From an uncultured Prevotella sp. (GTDB lineage: Bacteria; Bacteroidota; Bacteroidia; Bacteroidales; Bacteroidaceae), in NCBI GenBank assembly GCA_900770395.1, contig CAAGKM010000014.1:1-64000 (forward strand): DNA of 64,000 bases. Reading direction: 5' to 3'. The translations under genes and the position numbers were made by a program. The notes beneath the pieces are model-generated. The model saw only the letters and a program-made list of their open reading frames with translations, was not told the DNA's origin and did no database searches. The first letter of the stretch is position 1. Each line of letters starts with the position of its first letter. Positions 15,743 to 25,407 of this stretch are shown here, piece after piece.

Positions 15743-16810
15743 ATGGAACGTACAAGCACTTTATCAAAAGCCATCACTCTGATGCAGATACCGGCAGTGA
15801 TAATAATTATTGTATTACATTCATATACCACTGCAAGGGGAAGTATATCTGATACAGACAATACTGCATATTATTATCTGTCATATCTCCTATCAATGGA
15901 TATTGGAAATATGGGAGTGCCGCTGTACTTCACCATTTCCGGCATTCTCTTCTTCAACAATTTCACCAACAGACAGTCTTATCATACTAAGATAAAGTCG
16001 AGAATGAAAACATTGGCTATACCATATATCTGCTGGAACCTTGCTAACATCATACTGTTTTTTCTGCTACAGAACCTTGAATTTACAAAAAGTTATTTCT
16101 CTGGCAACAACAAGCTGGTTTCGGATTATTCCATTGTTGATTTTCTGAAAGCATTTTGGGATACTGGAGGGGGAACACCTATTCTTTCGCCCTACTGGTA
16201 TATACGTAATCTGTTAATACTACAAGTGTTGTCACCTGTTATTTTCATTCTGATAAAGCATATCAAACTTGCATATCTGCTGGCGGTTGGGGCATTGTGG
16301 TTCACAACTCCTACTTTGACATTTACCTATACAAGCATTTTTTATTTTTCTTTGGGCGCATACGTCAGTATACATAATATTGACTTGATTGGATTGACAA
16401 ACAAATATTTCAACCACATCATAACATTATTCATATTGATGCTATGCACCGAAATATATCTTCACTTTAATGTAACAAGCTCATATTTAATATACCTCCA
16501 AAAAGCGCTATTTATTATTGGCGTAATCAGCTTTTTTACTTTGGCGATAAAAGCGGTAGAACACAATATAAACATACCAAACAGCCTTGGAAAAGCAAGT
16601 TTTTTCATTTACACCACACATTACCCTATTATGCAGGGAATAAGACGGATAAGCCTCAAATTTGTCAACAACTCACCATCTGAAATTGGGAATGTATGCG
16701 CCTATCTTGGGGCTATTATTATAACCTTTATACTATGTTATATCCTATACATAGGCTTAAAAAAAATTGCGCCAAAAACGCTTGCTTTCACAACGGGAGA
16801 ACGTAGCTGA
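15743..16810 (+). CDS. Acyltransferase family 3 membrane protein (polysaccharide O-acyltransferase)
   Basis: 355 residues with about ten hydrophobic helices, covering the whole Acyl_transf_3 domain. The opening ITLMQIPAVIIIIVLHSY holds the conserved histidine after the first helix, and MGVPLYFTISGILFF is the next conserved segment. Such enzymes carry acyl, commonly acetyl, groups across the inner membrane onto surface glycans. It lies between the GT4 triplet and an SGNH-hydrolase gene eight bases downstream, a pairing typical of glycan O-acetylation. Acyl group and target sugar unknown. Confidence 0.85.
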   Translation: MERTSTLSKAITLMQIPAVIIIIVLHSYTTARGSISDTDNTAYYYLSYLLSMDIGNMGVPLYFTISGILFFNNFTNRQSYHTKIKSRMKTLAIPYICWNLANIILFFLLQNLEFTKSYFSGNNKLVSDYSIVDFLKAFWDTGGGTPILSPYWYIRNLLILQVLSPVIFILIKHIKLAYLLAVGALWFTTPTLTFTYTSIFYFSLGAYVSIHNIDLIGLTNKYFNHIITLFILMLCTEIYLHFNVTSSYLIYLQKALFIIGVISFFTLAIKAVEHNINIPNSLGKASFFIYTTHYPIMQGIRRISLKFVNNSPSEIGNVCAYLGAIIITFILCYILYIGLKKIAPKTLAFTTGERS

Positions 16811-16818
16811 GGAAATAT

Positions 16819-17631
16819 ATGAAAGGGATATATAAAGCATTCATAATTGCAGTCGTAACACTCATTGTAATTGGAATGGGTTGTGGATACCATAAATTTA
16901 GCCTGCGGGTGGAAAAGATTAATCCTTATCCACTAACTAATATACATCATTCACATAACGACACGATTAAAAAGATTGTAATCATTGGAGACTCATGGGG
17001 CGACTGGGCTGACAAATTCAACGTCCCCGACTTTATCGACAGTTTGATGCTTGAAAATGGTGTACAAACAAGAACCATGGCAAAAGGTGAACATGGGGCG
17101 ACATCAAAAACAATATACAAAAACATGCACGCCGGCAATCAAAACGCCAACTCCACCCAAGCGCTAATGGAGGATAATCCGCAATACGCCGTGTTGTTTT
17201 GCGGCATCAACGACTCACACGGACAATACGGAAAGGGTTTTTATGCTTACCACACGACACTCATAATACAGGAGATGCTTCATCGAAAGATTAAGCCTGT
17301 CGTTCTGGAACTGCCATATTATGACATTAAAAGTCAATATGAACATTATTATGGCTTTACCAGAAGATGTGCATACACGACATTGGCATTGCTAACAGAC
17401 CACACAATTGATGTTAATAATATTGATAGATATAGGGCGGCATTAAAGGAACATTTATCAGAAAAAAAGATAGATGACAAGATAATATGGATATCAGCAG
17501 ATTCTCTTTCAAAACAAGAATGCTATGGAAATAACATGCATTTGAATATATACGGATATGAATGTCTGGCGAATATTATAGTCGAGAATATTCTTGCGGA
17601 CATAAAGAAAAATAATAGAATAACTATTTGA
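16819..17631 (+). CDS. Membrane-anchored SGNH-family hydrolase/acyltransferase partner
   Basis: 270 residues with one N-terminal hydrophobic helix (about 6-24), so the body should be periplasmic. SGNH blocks: IIGDSWGDW with the nucleophile S59, GIND at 129-132 with the oxyanion asparagine, and NMHLNIYGY with catalytic H241. Separate SGNH proteins work with Acyl_transf_3 proteins as the periplasmic transfer step, as with PatB-like or fused OafA enzymes; the adjacency to the acyltransferase gene supports that here. A simple esterase is the alternative. No terminator is evident, and a new promoter follows at 17656. Confidence 0.78.
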   Translation: MKGIYKAFIIAVVTLIVIGMGCGYHKFSLRVEKINPYPLTNIHHSHNDTIKKIVIIGDSWGDWADKFNVPDFIDSLMLENGVQTRTMAKGEHGATSKTIYKNMHAGNQNANSTQALMEDNPQYAVLFCGINDSHGQYGKGFYAYHTTLIIQEMLHRKIKPVVLELPYYDIKSQYEHYYGFTRRCAYTTLALLTDHTIDVNNIDRYRAALKEHLSEKKIDDKIIWISADSLSKQECYGNNMHLNIYGYECLANIIVENILADIKKNNRITI

Positions 17632-17655
17632 ACATTAACAAAAAAACTGTTTTTA

Positions 17656-17687
17656 TTTGGTAATATGAAAATAATAATGTATCTTTG
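17656..17687 (+). promoter_or_regulatory. Promoter of the second ATPase-glycosyltransferase unit
   Basis: TTTG (17656-17659), 20 bases, TATCTTTG (17680-17687): a textbook Bacteroidetes promoter 30 bases upstream of ATG 17718. It also shows that the in-frame TTG at 17685 is not the start. Confidence 0.8.
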
Positions 17688-17717
17688 CACCAGATAACAG
17701 CTAAATACAGAGACAAG

Positions 17718-19475
17718 ATGGAAGAGTCGTATAAACAACAGAAGCCCCGCCGCATTCCATACGGCATGATGAACTTCGTGGCTGTCCGCGAGGACAACTG
17801 CTACTATGTGGATAAGACACGGTTTATAGAGAAAGTGGAAGAATCCAACAAGTTCTTCTTTTTCATACGTCCACGGCGTTTCGGCAAGAGTCTTACGATG
17901 TCGATGCTCAGACATTATTACGACATAAACCAGGCGGATAAGTTTGAGCAATTGTATGGCGGACTGTATATAGGTGACCATCCGACGAAAAACCATAACA
18001 AGTATCTTGTGATAAACCTGAACTTCGCTGTGATAGATGCGGAGTTGGGCAACTACCGTGAATCGATGGACGCTCACTGCAGAACTGAGTTTGACATGTT
18101 CTGCATGAGATACGCACGCCTGTTGCCCACATCATTCAAAGAGAATCTTATGAAAGAGACAGGTGCTGTGAAACAGTTGGACTTTCTATACAAGACATGC
18201 AACGAGGCAGGACTGAAGATTTATCTTTTTATCGATGAGTACGACCATTTCACAAACAATATACTCTCCGATACCGCACGCATGGAGGAATACAAACAGG
18301 AGACACACGGCACAGGTTATCTGCGGACATTCTTCGACACCATCAAGGCTGGAACCTATTCATCGATTGAGCGTGTGTTTGTAACGGGAGTAAACCCCGT
18401 AACCCTCGACGACCTTACCAGCGGCTTCAACATCGGCACCAACTATTCTTTGTCATACAAGTTTAATGAGATGGTGGGATTCACGGAGGAGGAAGTGCGC
18501 AAGATGCTGACATACTATTCCACACAATATGACTTCCACAACACCGTGGACGAGCTCATTGAGGTGATGAAGCCTTACTATGACAACTACTGCTTTGCAG
18601 AAGAGGCATATGGCGAGACCACTATGTACAACTCGAACATGGTGCTGTCATTCATGTATAAATACATCGACAACGGAGGCAGAATTCCAAGCAGGATGCT
18701 CGATGACAACATACGTGTGGACTACAATAAGCTGCGTATGCTGATACGTAAGGATAAAGAGTTTACAAACGACGCATCTATCATACAGACCTTAGTGTCA
18801 AAAGGGTTCATCACGGGAGAGCTGAAGGAGGGATTCCCTGCCGAGAACATTGCCGACAGCAACAATTTTATCAGTCTGCTGTATTATTTCGGTATGGTGA
18901 CCATAGACGGGAGGTACATGGGAGACACAAAGTTTGTAATCCCCAATGAGGTCGTCAGGGAACAGATTTTCTCTTATCTCCTTGATACATACAATGAGAA
19001 CGAGCTTTCGTTTGACAGCTATGATATAAGGAAGAAAGAACAACTGATGGCATACTGTGGCGACTTCAAGCCTTTCTTCCAATATATTGCCGACAGCATA
19101 TATACTTTTGCATCACAGCGCGACCGACAGAAAGGCGAGGCTTTCGTGCATGGATATACACTTGCGCTGACAAGCCAGTGCAAGTTTTACCGTCCAATAT
19201 CTGAATTGGACAATCAGGGCGGATATGCCGACATATTCCTACGTCCGCTGCATGAGATATATAATGATATGGAGCACTCATACATTGTCGAGCTGAAATA
19301 TCTCAAAAGCCAGGCTACGGAAAAACAAGTATCTGAAGCCATTGAACAGACAAAATCGCAGGTATGCCGCTATGCCGACACTGTCAACGTTGGTGAGAAT
19401 ACAGGCAATACCACTCTGCACAAGGTGTATGTGGTATATCGCGGTGTTGAAATGGTGGCGTGTGATGAGGTATAA
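17718..19475 (+). CDS. AAA-ATPase-like / PD-(D/E)XK nuclease-like protein (copy 2)
   Basis: 585 residues. YYVDKT followed by RPRRFGKS (51-58) forms the variant Walker A; FIDEYD (from about 171) is Walker B. TGVNPVTLDDLTSGFNIG is the conserved central segment. The C-terminal PDDEXK_9-like site is GGYADIFL with IVELKYLK near 524. It is clearly the same subfamily as copy 3 (shared IPYG at the N terminus and LTSGFNIG) and more distant from copy 1. It has its own promoter and is followed after 29 bases by a GT2 gene. Function unknown. Confidence 0.88.
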   Translation: MEESYKQQKPRRIPYGMMNFVAVREDNCYYVDKTRFIEKVEESNKFFFFIRPRRFGKSLTMSMLRHYYDINQADKFEQLYGGLYIGDHPTKNHNKYLVINLNFAVIDAELGNYRESMDAHCRTEFDMFCMRYARLLPTSFKENLMKETGAVKQLDFLYKTCNEAGLKIYLFIDEYDHFTNNILSDTARMEEYKQETHGTGYLRTFFDTIKAGTYSSIERVFVTGVNPVTLDDLTSGFNIGTNYSLSYKFNEMVGFTEEEVRKMLTYYSTQYDFHNTVDELIEVMKPYYDNYCFAEEAYGETTMYNSNMVLSFMYKYIDNGGRIPSRMLDDNIRVDYNKLRMLIRKDKEFTNDASIIQTLVSKGFITGELKEGFPAENIADSNNFISLLYYFGMVTIDGRYMGDTKFVIPNEVVREQIFSYLLDTYNENELSFDSYDIRKKEQLMAYCGDFKPFFQYIADSIYTFASQRDRQKGEAFVHGYTLALTSQCKFYRPISELDNQGGYADIFLRPLHEIYNDMEHSYIVELKYLKSQATEKQVSEAIEQTKSQVCRYADTVNVGENTGNTTLHKVYVVYRGVEMVACDEV

Positions 19476-19504
19476 CTGAACACCAATAACTAAACACTGG
19501 TATT

Positions 19505-20353
19505 ATGTGGTACGATAAATATCTTTCAGTATATGAGAAGCCATACAATAATATAGACTCATCTATTAAAGATGACATACGGATAAGACTTGCAAAAATC
19601 AATGACGAGAAAAGCCCACTTGTATCAGTGGTGATTATTGCGCATAATGAGGGAACAAGGATTGCAAGCTGCCTGTGGTCGTTGTGTTATAACATTAGTG
19701 ACTTTCCTTTCGAGATAATTGTTATAGACAACAACTCTACAGATAGTACAACACTGGTGTTGGATAATCTGGGAGCAAGATGGTATGAGGAAACACAAAA
19801 GGGACCAGGACATGCACGCAACCGTGGCTTGGCGGAGGCTAAAGGTGAATATTATCTGTGTATTGACGCTGACTCAATATATCCACCATATTACATACAG
19901 ACAATGGTAAAGGCTTTGGAACCCAAAGACGTGGTATGCTGCTATGGCTTATGGAGTTTTATCCCTGATAAGGAACATTCCGCATGGCAACTTTTCGTTT
20001 ACGAGACTCTGCGCGACTGGTACCTAAGAATACAAAACATTAAACGTCCGGAGTTAAACGTCAGAGGAATGGTGTTCGCTTTTAAAACAGAATTAGGAAA
20101 AAGGCTGTTATTCAGAACTGACATAATAAGAGGTGAGGACGGCTCTTTAGCCCTTGCCATGAAGGATTATGGAAAGTTGAAGTTTGTGACCAGCTCAAAG
20201 GTTAGAATAGTCACAGACAACAACACCATGAAAGCAGCTGGTTCTATTTATCAAAGTCTCTTTGTCAGAATAAAAAAAATGATAAATGGATTGCCTGGAA
20301 TATTCACATCCGAGAAAGAATACAAAGACGAGGAGTCAAACCTTATAAAATGA
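19505..20353 (+). CDS. Glycosyltransferase family 2
   Basis: 282 residues, GT-A fold: VSVVIIAHNEGTRIASCL, DNNSTD at 75-80, GPGHARNRGLAEAKGEY and DADS from 121 (the metal-binding DxD). The family includes many enzymes of lipid-linked glycan assembly. It is downstream of ATPase copy 2 and overlaps the next gene by four bases (ATGA), so the pair is translationally coupled. Confidence 0.87.
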   Translation: MWYDKYLSVYEKPYNNIDSSIKDDIRIRLAKINDEKSPLVSVVIIAHNEGTRIASCLWSLCYNISDFPFEIIVIDNNSTDSTTLVLDNLGARWYEETQKGPGHARNRGLAEAKGEYYLCIDADSIYPPYYIQTMVKALEPKDVVCCYGLWSFIPDKEHSAWQLFVYETLRDWYLRIQNIKRPELNVRGMVFAFKTELGKRLLFRTDIIRGEDGSLALAMKDYGKLKFVTSSKVRIVTDNNTMKAAGSIYQSLFVRIKKMINGLPGIFTSEKEYKDEESNLIK

Positions 20354-21480
20354 AGTGTATGAAACCGATTAAGGTACTCGAGGTTATAAGACAAGGACAA
20401 ATAGGCGGTGGTGAATCGCACGTGCTGGACCTGATACGTGGTTTTGCATCAAATGAGGTGGAGCCTATAGCTATGGCATTCACTCCAGGGCAGATGATTG
20501 ACACCTTAGAGGCTGAGGGAGTGAGATGTTATGTGATAGAGACCGACAAGGCTTTTGACCTCAAGATTCAGCAGAGAATAAAAAAGGTGATTGAGAAAGA
20601 GCAAATAGACATCATTCATGCTCACGGCAGCAGGGCTGCGTCGAATGTGTTTCTATTAGCAAAACATATGCATTTGCCCATGATATACACCGTGCACGGA
20701 TGGAGTTTTCATCAGGACCAGCCTTGGCTGATGCGTAAACTGCGTGCATGGAGCGAGAAACTTATTTGCCATTACAGCAAGAAAGTCATCTGCGTATCGG
20801 AGAGCAACCGCATGACAGGCGAAGAGGTGTTCGGGCTCAAAAATGCCGTCGTGATTGAAAATGGAATAAACTTGAAAAGATTCAATCCCGACAAAGAGCT
20901 AAAGGATATAAGACAAGAGCTCGGCATAAACAAAGATGAGTTTATCATCGGCTTCATAGCCCGCATCACACTGCAAAAGGCGCCTCTCGACTTCATAAAG
21001 AGCGTGGCATTGGCTCATAAGGAGAATCCAAGAATAAAAGGACTGCTGGTTGGTGAGGGAGACATGAGAGACGAGGTGTATGTATATATTAGAGAGCACA
21101 ATCTTGAGGACTGCTTTTATCTCTCCAAATTCAGGACCGATGTGCCCGACCTGTTGAGCGCAATAGACGTGTATTGTCTGCCAAGCTTGTGGGAAGGACT
21201 CTCCATCGCCCTTTTAGAGGCAATGGCAATGAGAAAGGCTTTGGTTGTCACGCCGACAGACGGAACCAAAGAACTCATAGTAAACCACAAGAACGGTATT
21301 ATCGTAGATTTCAACAGTCCAGAGTCATTGGCTAAAGCGTATCTAAGATATCTGCAAGAACCAGAGTTGATAAAACAATATGGAACAGAGGCGCAGACAA
21401 TTATTCAAAAACGCTTCAACAGCCAAAGAGTGTCTGATGAGGTGACAGAGATTTACAAAGAGTTATCCACAAACATTTAA
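20350..21480 (+). CDS. Glycosyltransferase family 4
   Basis: 376 residues, GT-B: GQIGGGESHVLDLIRGF at the N terminus, HAHGSRAASNVFLLAKH, and EGLSIALLEAMAM (EX7E from 282). A second ATG nine bases downstream (20359) is an equally good start; 20350 gives the ATGA overlap with the previous gene. It belongs to a different GT4 branch from the 12333-15732 triplet, lacking the DGSKK segment. Sugar unknown. Confidence 0.88.
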   Translation: MKCMKPIKVLEVIRQGQIGGGESHVLDLIRGFASNEVEPIAMAFTPGQMIDTLEAEGVRCYVIETDKAFDLKIQQRIKKVIEKEQIDIIHAHGSRAASNVFLLAKHMHLPMIYTVHGWSFHQDQPWLMRKLRAWSEKLICHYSKKVICVSESNRMTGEEVFGLKNAVVIENGINLKRFNPDKELKDIRQELGINKDEFIIGFIARITLQKAPLDFIKSVALAHKENPRIKGLLVGEGDMRDEVYVYIREHNLEDCFYLSKFRTDVPDLLSAIDVYCLPSLWEGLSIALLEAMAMRKALVVTPTDGTKELIVNHKNGIIVDFNSPESLAKAYLRYLQEPELIKQYGTEAQTIIQKRFNSQRVSDEVTEIYKELSTNI

Positions 21481-21492
21481 CAACTACTATAT

Positions 21493-22635
21493 ATGAAACT
21501 TCTATTTGTATACGAAAGCATGGCGCGTTGGGGAGGAATTGAACGCGTATGGAGCGACAAAATCAACTGGTTGGTCAACAACGGCTTTGACGTGAAACTC
21601 ATAACAACAATACAGGGTGAACATCCCATACCATACGAAATTGACCCGAAAGTTAAGATAAAAGACTTGCATATTCAGTTTCACTACTCATACCGTTATA
21701 AAGGTTTAAGGAAGATATGGGACCAATGGAGCAGATTGAACAGATTTGAGAAGTTACTGCAACAAGAGATAAAGGAATATAATCCGGACATAATAATATG
21801 TGTGGCAACATTGTACGTTCAAACATTGGTAAAAATAAAAGGACATATTCCATTGATTGCAGAATCACATAATATATGTTTAAATACATTCCAGTCTTTT
21901 GCTCACCCTTTGATTCAAAAAATACAGAAGAGGCAGCTTTTCAAATGCTTTCCCAAAGTGGATTATATTGTGTCACTTACAGAAGGAGATGCAAAAGAAT
22001 GGAGGAAATACAACAACAATGTGAGGGTGATTACAAACACTGCACATCTTAATCCTACTAAGCGTGTTTCGGACTGTATGAGCAAGCATGTGATTTTTGT
22101 AGGACGTATTGCAGAACAAAAGGGATTACCTGCGCTATTTGAAATTTGGGGTAACGTGTCAAAACGTCATCCGGACTGGACGATTGATTTCTATGGTGAG
22201 GGAGAGTCAGCAGCACTGACAGAATGGGCAACAAACGAAATAAAGAAACATAACAGCATAATACTTCACAAGCCAACAGACAAAATATTTGAGAAATATT
22301 GTGAGAGTTCCATTTTCATACTGACTTCAACATACGAGCCTTTCGGACTCGTACTGCCTGAGGCTATGAGCTGCGGACTACCCGTGGTGTCGTTTGACAG
22401 CCCATACGGTCCGGCAGACATCCTGACTGACGGCGTTGACGGATTTCTTGTTAAGCTTGGTGACACAAAGACCTTTGCAGACAGATTATGTCAGCTAATG
22501 GAAAATCCTGAGTTACGTAAGAAGATGGGTGCTGCCGGAGTGATTTCATCACAACGATACACAGCTGAAAACATCATGCCGCAATGGGTGAAGCTATTCA
22601 ATGAGATTGCTTCAACCAGAACTTCAGCAGAGTAA
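21493..22635 (+). CDS. Glycosyltransferase family 4
   Basis: 380 residues, GT-B: RWGGIERVWSDKINWLV, GRIAEQKGLPALFEIW and EPFGLVLPEAMSCG (EX7E from 282). Its ends resemble the GT4 triplet, but the middle DGSKK segment is replaced by VKIKGHIPLIAESHN. Twelve bases after the previous gene. Its last 38 bases overlap the 3' end of the convergent GT2 gene on the minus strand. Confidence 0.9.
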   Translation: MKLLFVYESMARWGGIERVWSDKINWLVNNGFDVKLITTIQGEHPIPYEIDPKVKIKDLHIQFHYSYRYKGLRKIWDQWSRLNRFEKLLQQEIKEYNPDIIICVATLYVQTLVKIKGHIPLIAESHNICLNTFQSFAHPLIQKIQKRQLFKCFPKVDYIVSLTEGDAKEWRKYNNNVRVITNTAHLNPTKRVSDCMSKHVIFVGRIAEQKGLPALFEIWGNVSKRHPDWTIDFYGEGESAALTEWATNEIKKHNSIILHKPTDKIFEKYCESSIFILTSTYEPFGLVLPEAMSCGLPVVSFDSPYGPADILTDGVDGFLVKLGDTKTFADRLCQLMENPELRKKMGAAGVISSQRYTAENIMPQWVKLFNEIASTRTSAE

Positions 22636-23521
22636 TAGAATCTACACACTTTATATAATCTGAGGAAGCCAATCGCCAAAAAACTTTGAACTTTTCCGAT
22701 ATACTCAACACGAAAGCTGTGCTGAAAACAGCAGTCAGGGTATATCGGGAATATTTTTTTATGACGTCCTCATGCTGTGGATTACTCTTTGCGAAGCGTT
22801 GCAACTCGTCAATCACCGTGAGATAGCAACTAACATTGCGAAGTGAGTATTTTTTACCCATAGTAGAATTTGCCCTCACACGATGTTTCACAAAACTTCG
22901 CTTTAAGCATCCCACCCTATTTGCCTGCAAACAAAGAAGTACGGAATACAACTCGTCCTCATGGATTATACCTGGATAAAAAGACAATCCTATGTTATTT
23001 ATATAATCCTTACGAACAAGCCACAACCACGGAACTGCACGATGGGTACATGTTGATATCAATTGAGCGAAGATCTCGGATCCGTTATAAACTGTATTTT
23101 CTGAATACTGTGAAGTGCGATGATAATCCCATGCCAATGGATGCGCACCCTCCTCCAACATTATATCACCGTCAAAAAAGCAAAAGTCAAGATTATGACA
23201 TTCACAATATTCGTAGCATTGGGATAAAGCCTCAGTTTCTAAAACATCATCACTGTCCATAAAATAGATATATTTACCATTGGCATATTGCATCGCTGTA
23301 TTACGGGCTACAGACTGTCCCAGATTCGTCTGATGAGTAACAATTATCCTGCTGTCCTGTTCCGCCAGTTCCTTAAGTATCTCAAGGCTGTTATCCGTAC
23401 TGCCGTCATCAACGCATATTATCTCTATTTCCGACAATGTCTGGTGCATGACGCTACCCACGGCCTCTCTCAAATAAGGGGCTGTATTGTAAACTGGTAC
23501 TATAACAGAAACTTTACACAT
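22598..23521 (-). CDS. Glycosyltransferase family 2
   Basis: 307 residues, GT-A: MCKVSVIVPVYNTAPYLREA, DDGSTD at 38-43, NLGQSVARNTAMQYANGKYI and MDSDD at 88-92. ATG 23521 is chosen because it starts the domain exactly; an upstream reading would enter the ATPase gene. It is second in a unit with ATPase copy 3, five bases after that gene's stop. The stop lies inside the 3' end of the plus-strand GT4 gene, giving a 38-base tail-to-tail overlap. Confidence 0.87.
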   Translation of the reverse strand: MCKVSVIVPVYNTAPYLREAVGSVMHQTLSEIEIICVDDGSTDNSLEILKELAEQDSRIIVTHQTNLGQSVARNTAMQYANGKYIYFMDSDDVLETEALSQCYEYCECHNLDFCFFDGDIMLEEGAHPLAWDYHRTSQYSENTVYNGSEIFAQLISTCTHRAVPWLWLVRKDYINNIGLSFYPGIIHEDELYSVLLCLQANRVGCLKRSFVKHRVRANSTMGKKYSLRNVSCYLTVIDELQRFAKSNPQHEDVIKKYSRYTLTAVFSTAFVLSISEKFKVFWRLASSDYIKCVDSITLLKFWLKQSH

Positions 23522-23526
23522 AGATT

Positions 23527-25254
23527 CTACACCTCCTCCATTCTCATCAGTTCCCAACCTGCGAACTGCATGATGATTTTGTGCAGCTGCGTACCCTGGC
23601 GCAAAACCTCCACACGTGGCGCTGCAGCATAGCCGTTAATCTGCTCCACGGCATCATTCCACTGCGCTTCTGCCTTTTCCTCAAAATCCTTCTTCGGCAG
23701 ATATTTCAGTTCAATGATATAGCTGTGCTCCGCCTGATAATGAGTCATGTTGGGCAGAAGGAAGAAATCACAATAGCCATGACTGACCTCAACCTCCGGG
23801 GCGGTGATGTAATACTCGTTGAGGCTCAGGTATGCCATGAAAAAGCCCTGAATACTACGCTCACCTTCTATACTGTCACGCACAGAAGAGATATTTTTAT
23901 ACGCATCAGCAATATATTGGAGCGCATCCTGCCATTTGCCATCGAAAGACATCATATCGAAGCAATCCTGCAATTTGGAAAGATTTATGCTACTCCCCTG
24001 CTTTGAATACACATCAAGGATATAATTGTAATACTGTTTTCTTACGTTATTGTTTGGTATGCCAAGAACAACACGACTTCCCAATGTATCCTTTATCGTA
24101 AGCATGCCATAATAGAACAGCAGGCTGGGGAATGTCTCGGGCTCGGTCATATCCATAGCCGAGAATGATGGGATGAGGGTTGCCTTTATCTCGCCCTTCT
24201 CTATGATTTCCATCATCACGCCCTTGCGGTCGCCGTCAAGGCGGTCGAGCTGTATGAGCATGTTGAGTTTCTTGTAATCGGTCTTGGTGTTCGGGTCGAG
24301 CATGATTTTCGGCGCACATTTGTATGATACATAATTGCGCAGATAATAGAGCACCATGTCGCAGTTGAACACACGCACATCGCTGCTGAGACATTCCTCT
24401 GCAAAGCAATAGTTATCGTACCACGGCTTCATGTCGGCTATCATCGCCTCCACGTCAGAGTCGGCAGACAGCATTCCCACCTCTTTATAATAGTTGAACA
24501 TCTCACGCACATCCTCTGTGCTGAATCCCAGCATCTTGTCAAGCTCGGGAGCCATAGAAACGTTCCAGCCGATGTTGAAACCGCTGGTGAGGTCGTCGAG
24601 GGTCACAGGACTCACTCCCGTGATGAAGATGCGCTCGAACATGCCCTTGAATTTCTTGAACAGGTCACGGTAGAAGCCGTCGGCATGGGTCATCTTGTGA
24701 TAGATGTCCTCACCGTGCTCGCTCAGCACCACGTTTGTGAAGTTGTCGTACTCATCGATTATAAGATAAAGCGGCTGACCGTGCTTTTTCGCCATATTGT
24801 TCAGCAGGTTCAGCTTCTGACCGGCATCCTGAGAGCGGAGCAGCTCATCGACCTTCTCCTTGGGATAGTCATCGCGGTAGGTGTCGATAAAATCATTCAC
24901 CTGGTCACAGCAGTAGGAGTTGAAATACTTCTCCAGCGAGTCGATATTGCCCTGTATGCGCGAGAAGTCGAGATACAGCACCTCGTAATGGTTCTTCAAC
25001 GGAGTAGGATGGCTGCCTATCCACAGTCCTCCGAACAGACGGTCGAACCTGTCTGCCATCGACTTGTCGTAATAAGCCTTCATCATGTTGATGAAAAGGC
25101 TCTTGCCGAAACGGCGCGGACGAATGAATATCAAGGTATCGGGCTGCTTCTCAATTTCAGCCAAATACATAGTCTTGTCAACATAGTACAATCCACGCTC
25201 TCTCACCGACACAAAATCGGACACTCCGTATGGTATTTGCTTTATCTCGTTCAT
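23527..25254 (-). CDS. AAA-ATPase-like / PD-(D/E)XK nuclease-like protein (copy 3)
   Basis: 575 residues: IPYGVSDFVSVRERGLYYVD, RPRRFGKS at 45-52, IIDEYDNF near 166, TGVSPVTLDDLTSGFNIGWN, and a C-terminal GYCDFFL with IIELKYLPKKD. Same subfamily as copy 2. It has its own promoter at 25287-25318 and is followed five bases later by a GT2 gene, repeating the pattern of the other two copies. Function unknown. Confidence 0.88.
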   Translation of the reverse strand: MNEIKQIPYGVSDFVSVRERGLYYVDKTMYLAEIEKQPDTLIFIRPRRFGKSLFINMMKAYYDKSMADRFDRLFGGLWIGSHPTPLKNHYEVLYLDFSRIQGNIDSLEKYFNSYCCDQVNDFIDTYRDDYPKEKVDELLRSQDAGQKLNLLNNMAKKHGQPLYLIIDEYDNFTNVVLSEHGEDIYHKMTHADGFYRDLFKKFKGMFERIFITGVSPVTLDDLTSGFNIGWNVSMAPELDKMLGFSTEDVREMFNYYKEVGMLSADSDVEAMIADMKPWYDNYCFAEECLSSDVRVFNCDMVLYYLRNYVSYKCAPKIMLDPNTKTDYKKLNMLIQLDRLDGDRKGVMMEIIEKGEIKATLIPSFSAMDMTEPETFPSLLFYYGMLTIKDTLGSRVVLGIPNNNVRKQYYNYILDVYSKQGSSINLSKLQDCFDMMSFDGKWQDALQYIADAYKNISSVRDSIEGERSIQGFFMAYLSLNEYYITAPEVEVSHGYCDFFLLPNMTHYQAEHSYIIELKYLPKKDFEEKAEAQWNDAVEQINGYAAAPRVEVLRQGTQLHKIIMQFAGWELMRMEEV

Positions 25255-25286
25255 ATCCTAATAACATTATATTGTGTTATATCTTG

Positions 25287-25318
25287 CAAAATTACGAATA
25301 AAAACGCACAATACCAAA
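25287..25318 (-). promoter_or_regulatory. Promoter of the third ATPase-glycosyltransferase unit
   Basis: On the minus strand: TTTG (25315-25318), 20 bases, TAATTTTG (25287-25294), ending 32 bases before the ATG at 25254. Confidence 0.78.
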
Positions 25319-25355
25319 TATTAAATGAAATATTTTAAAGTTTTATACTATTACT

Positions 25356-25387
25356 TTTGTGTATCTCGGAAAAAAGATGTATTTTTG
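25356..25387 (+). promoter_or_regulatory. Promoter of the 25408 glycosyltransferase gene
   Basis: TTTG (25356-25359), 20 bases, TATTTTTG (25380-25387), 20 bases before the ATG at 25408. It is arranged back-to-back with the promoter at 25287-25318. Confidence 0.8.
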
Positions 25388-25407
25388 CACATTAAAAATA
25401 AGTAACG

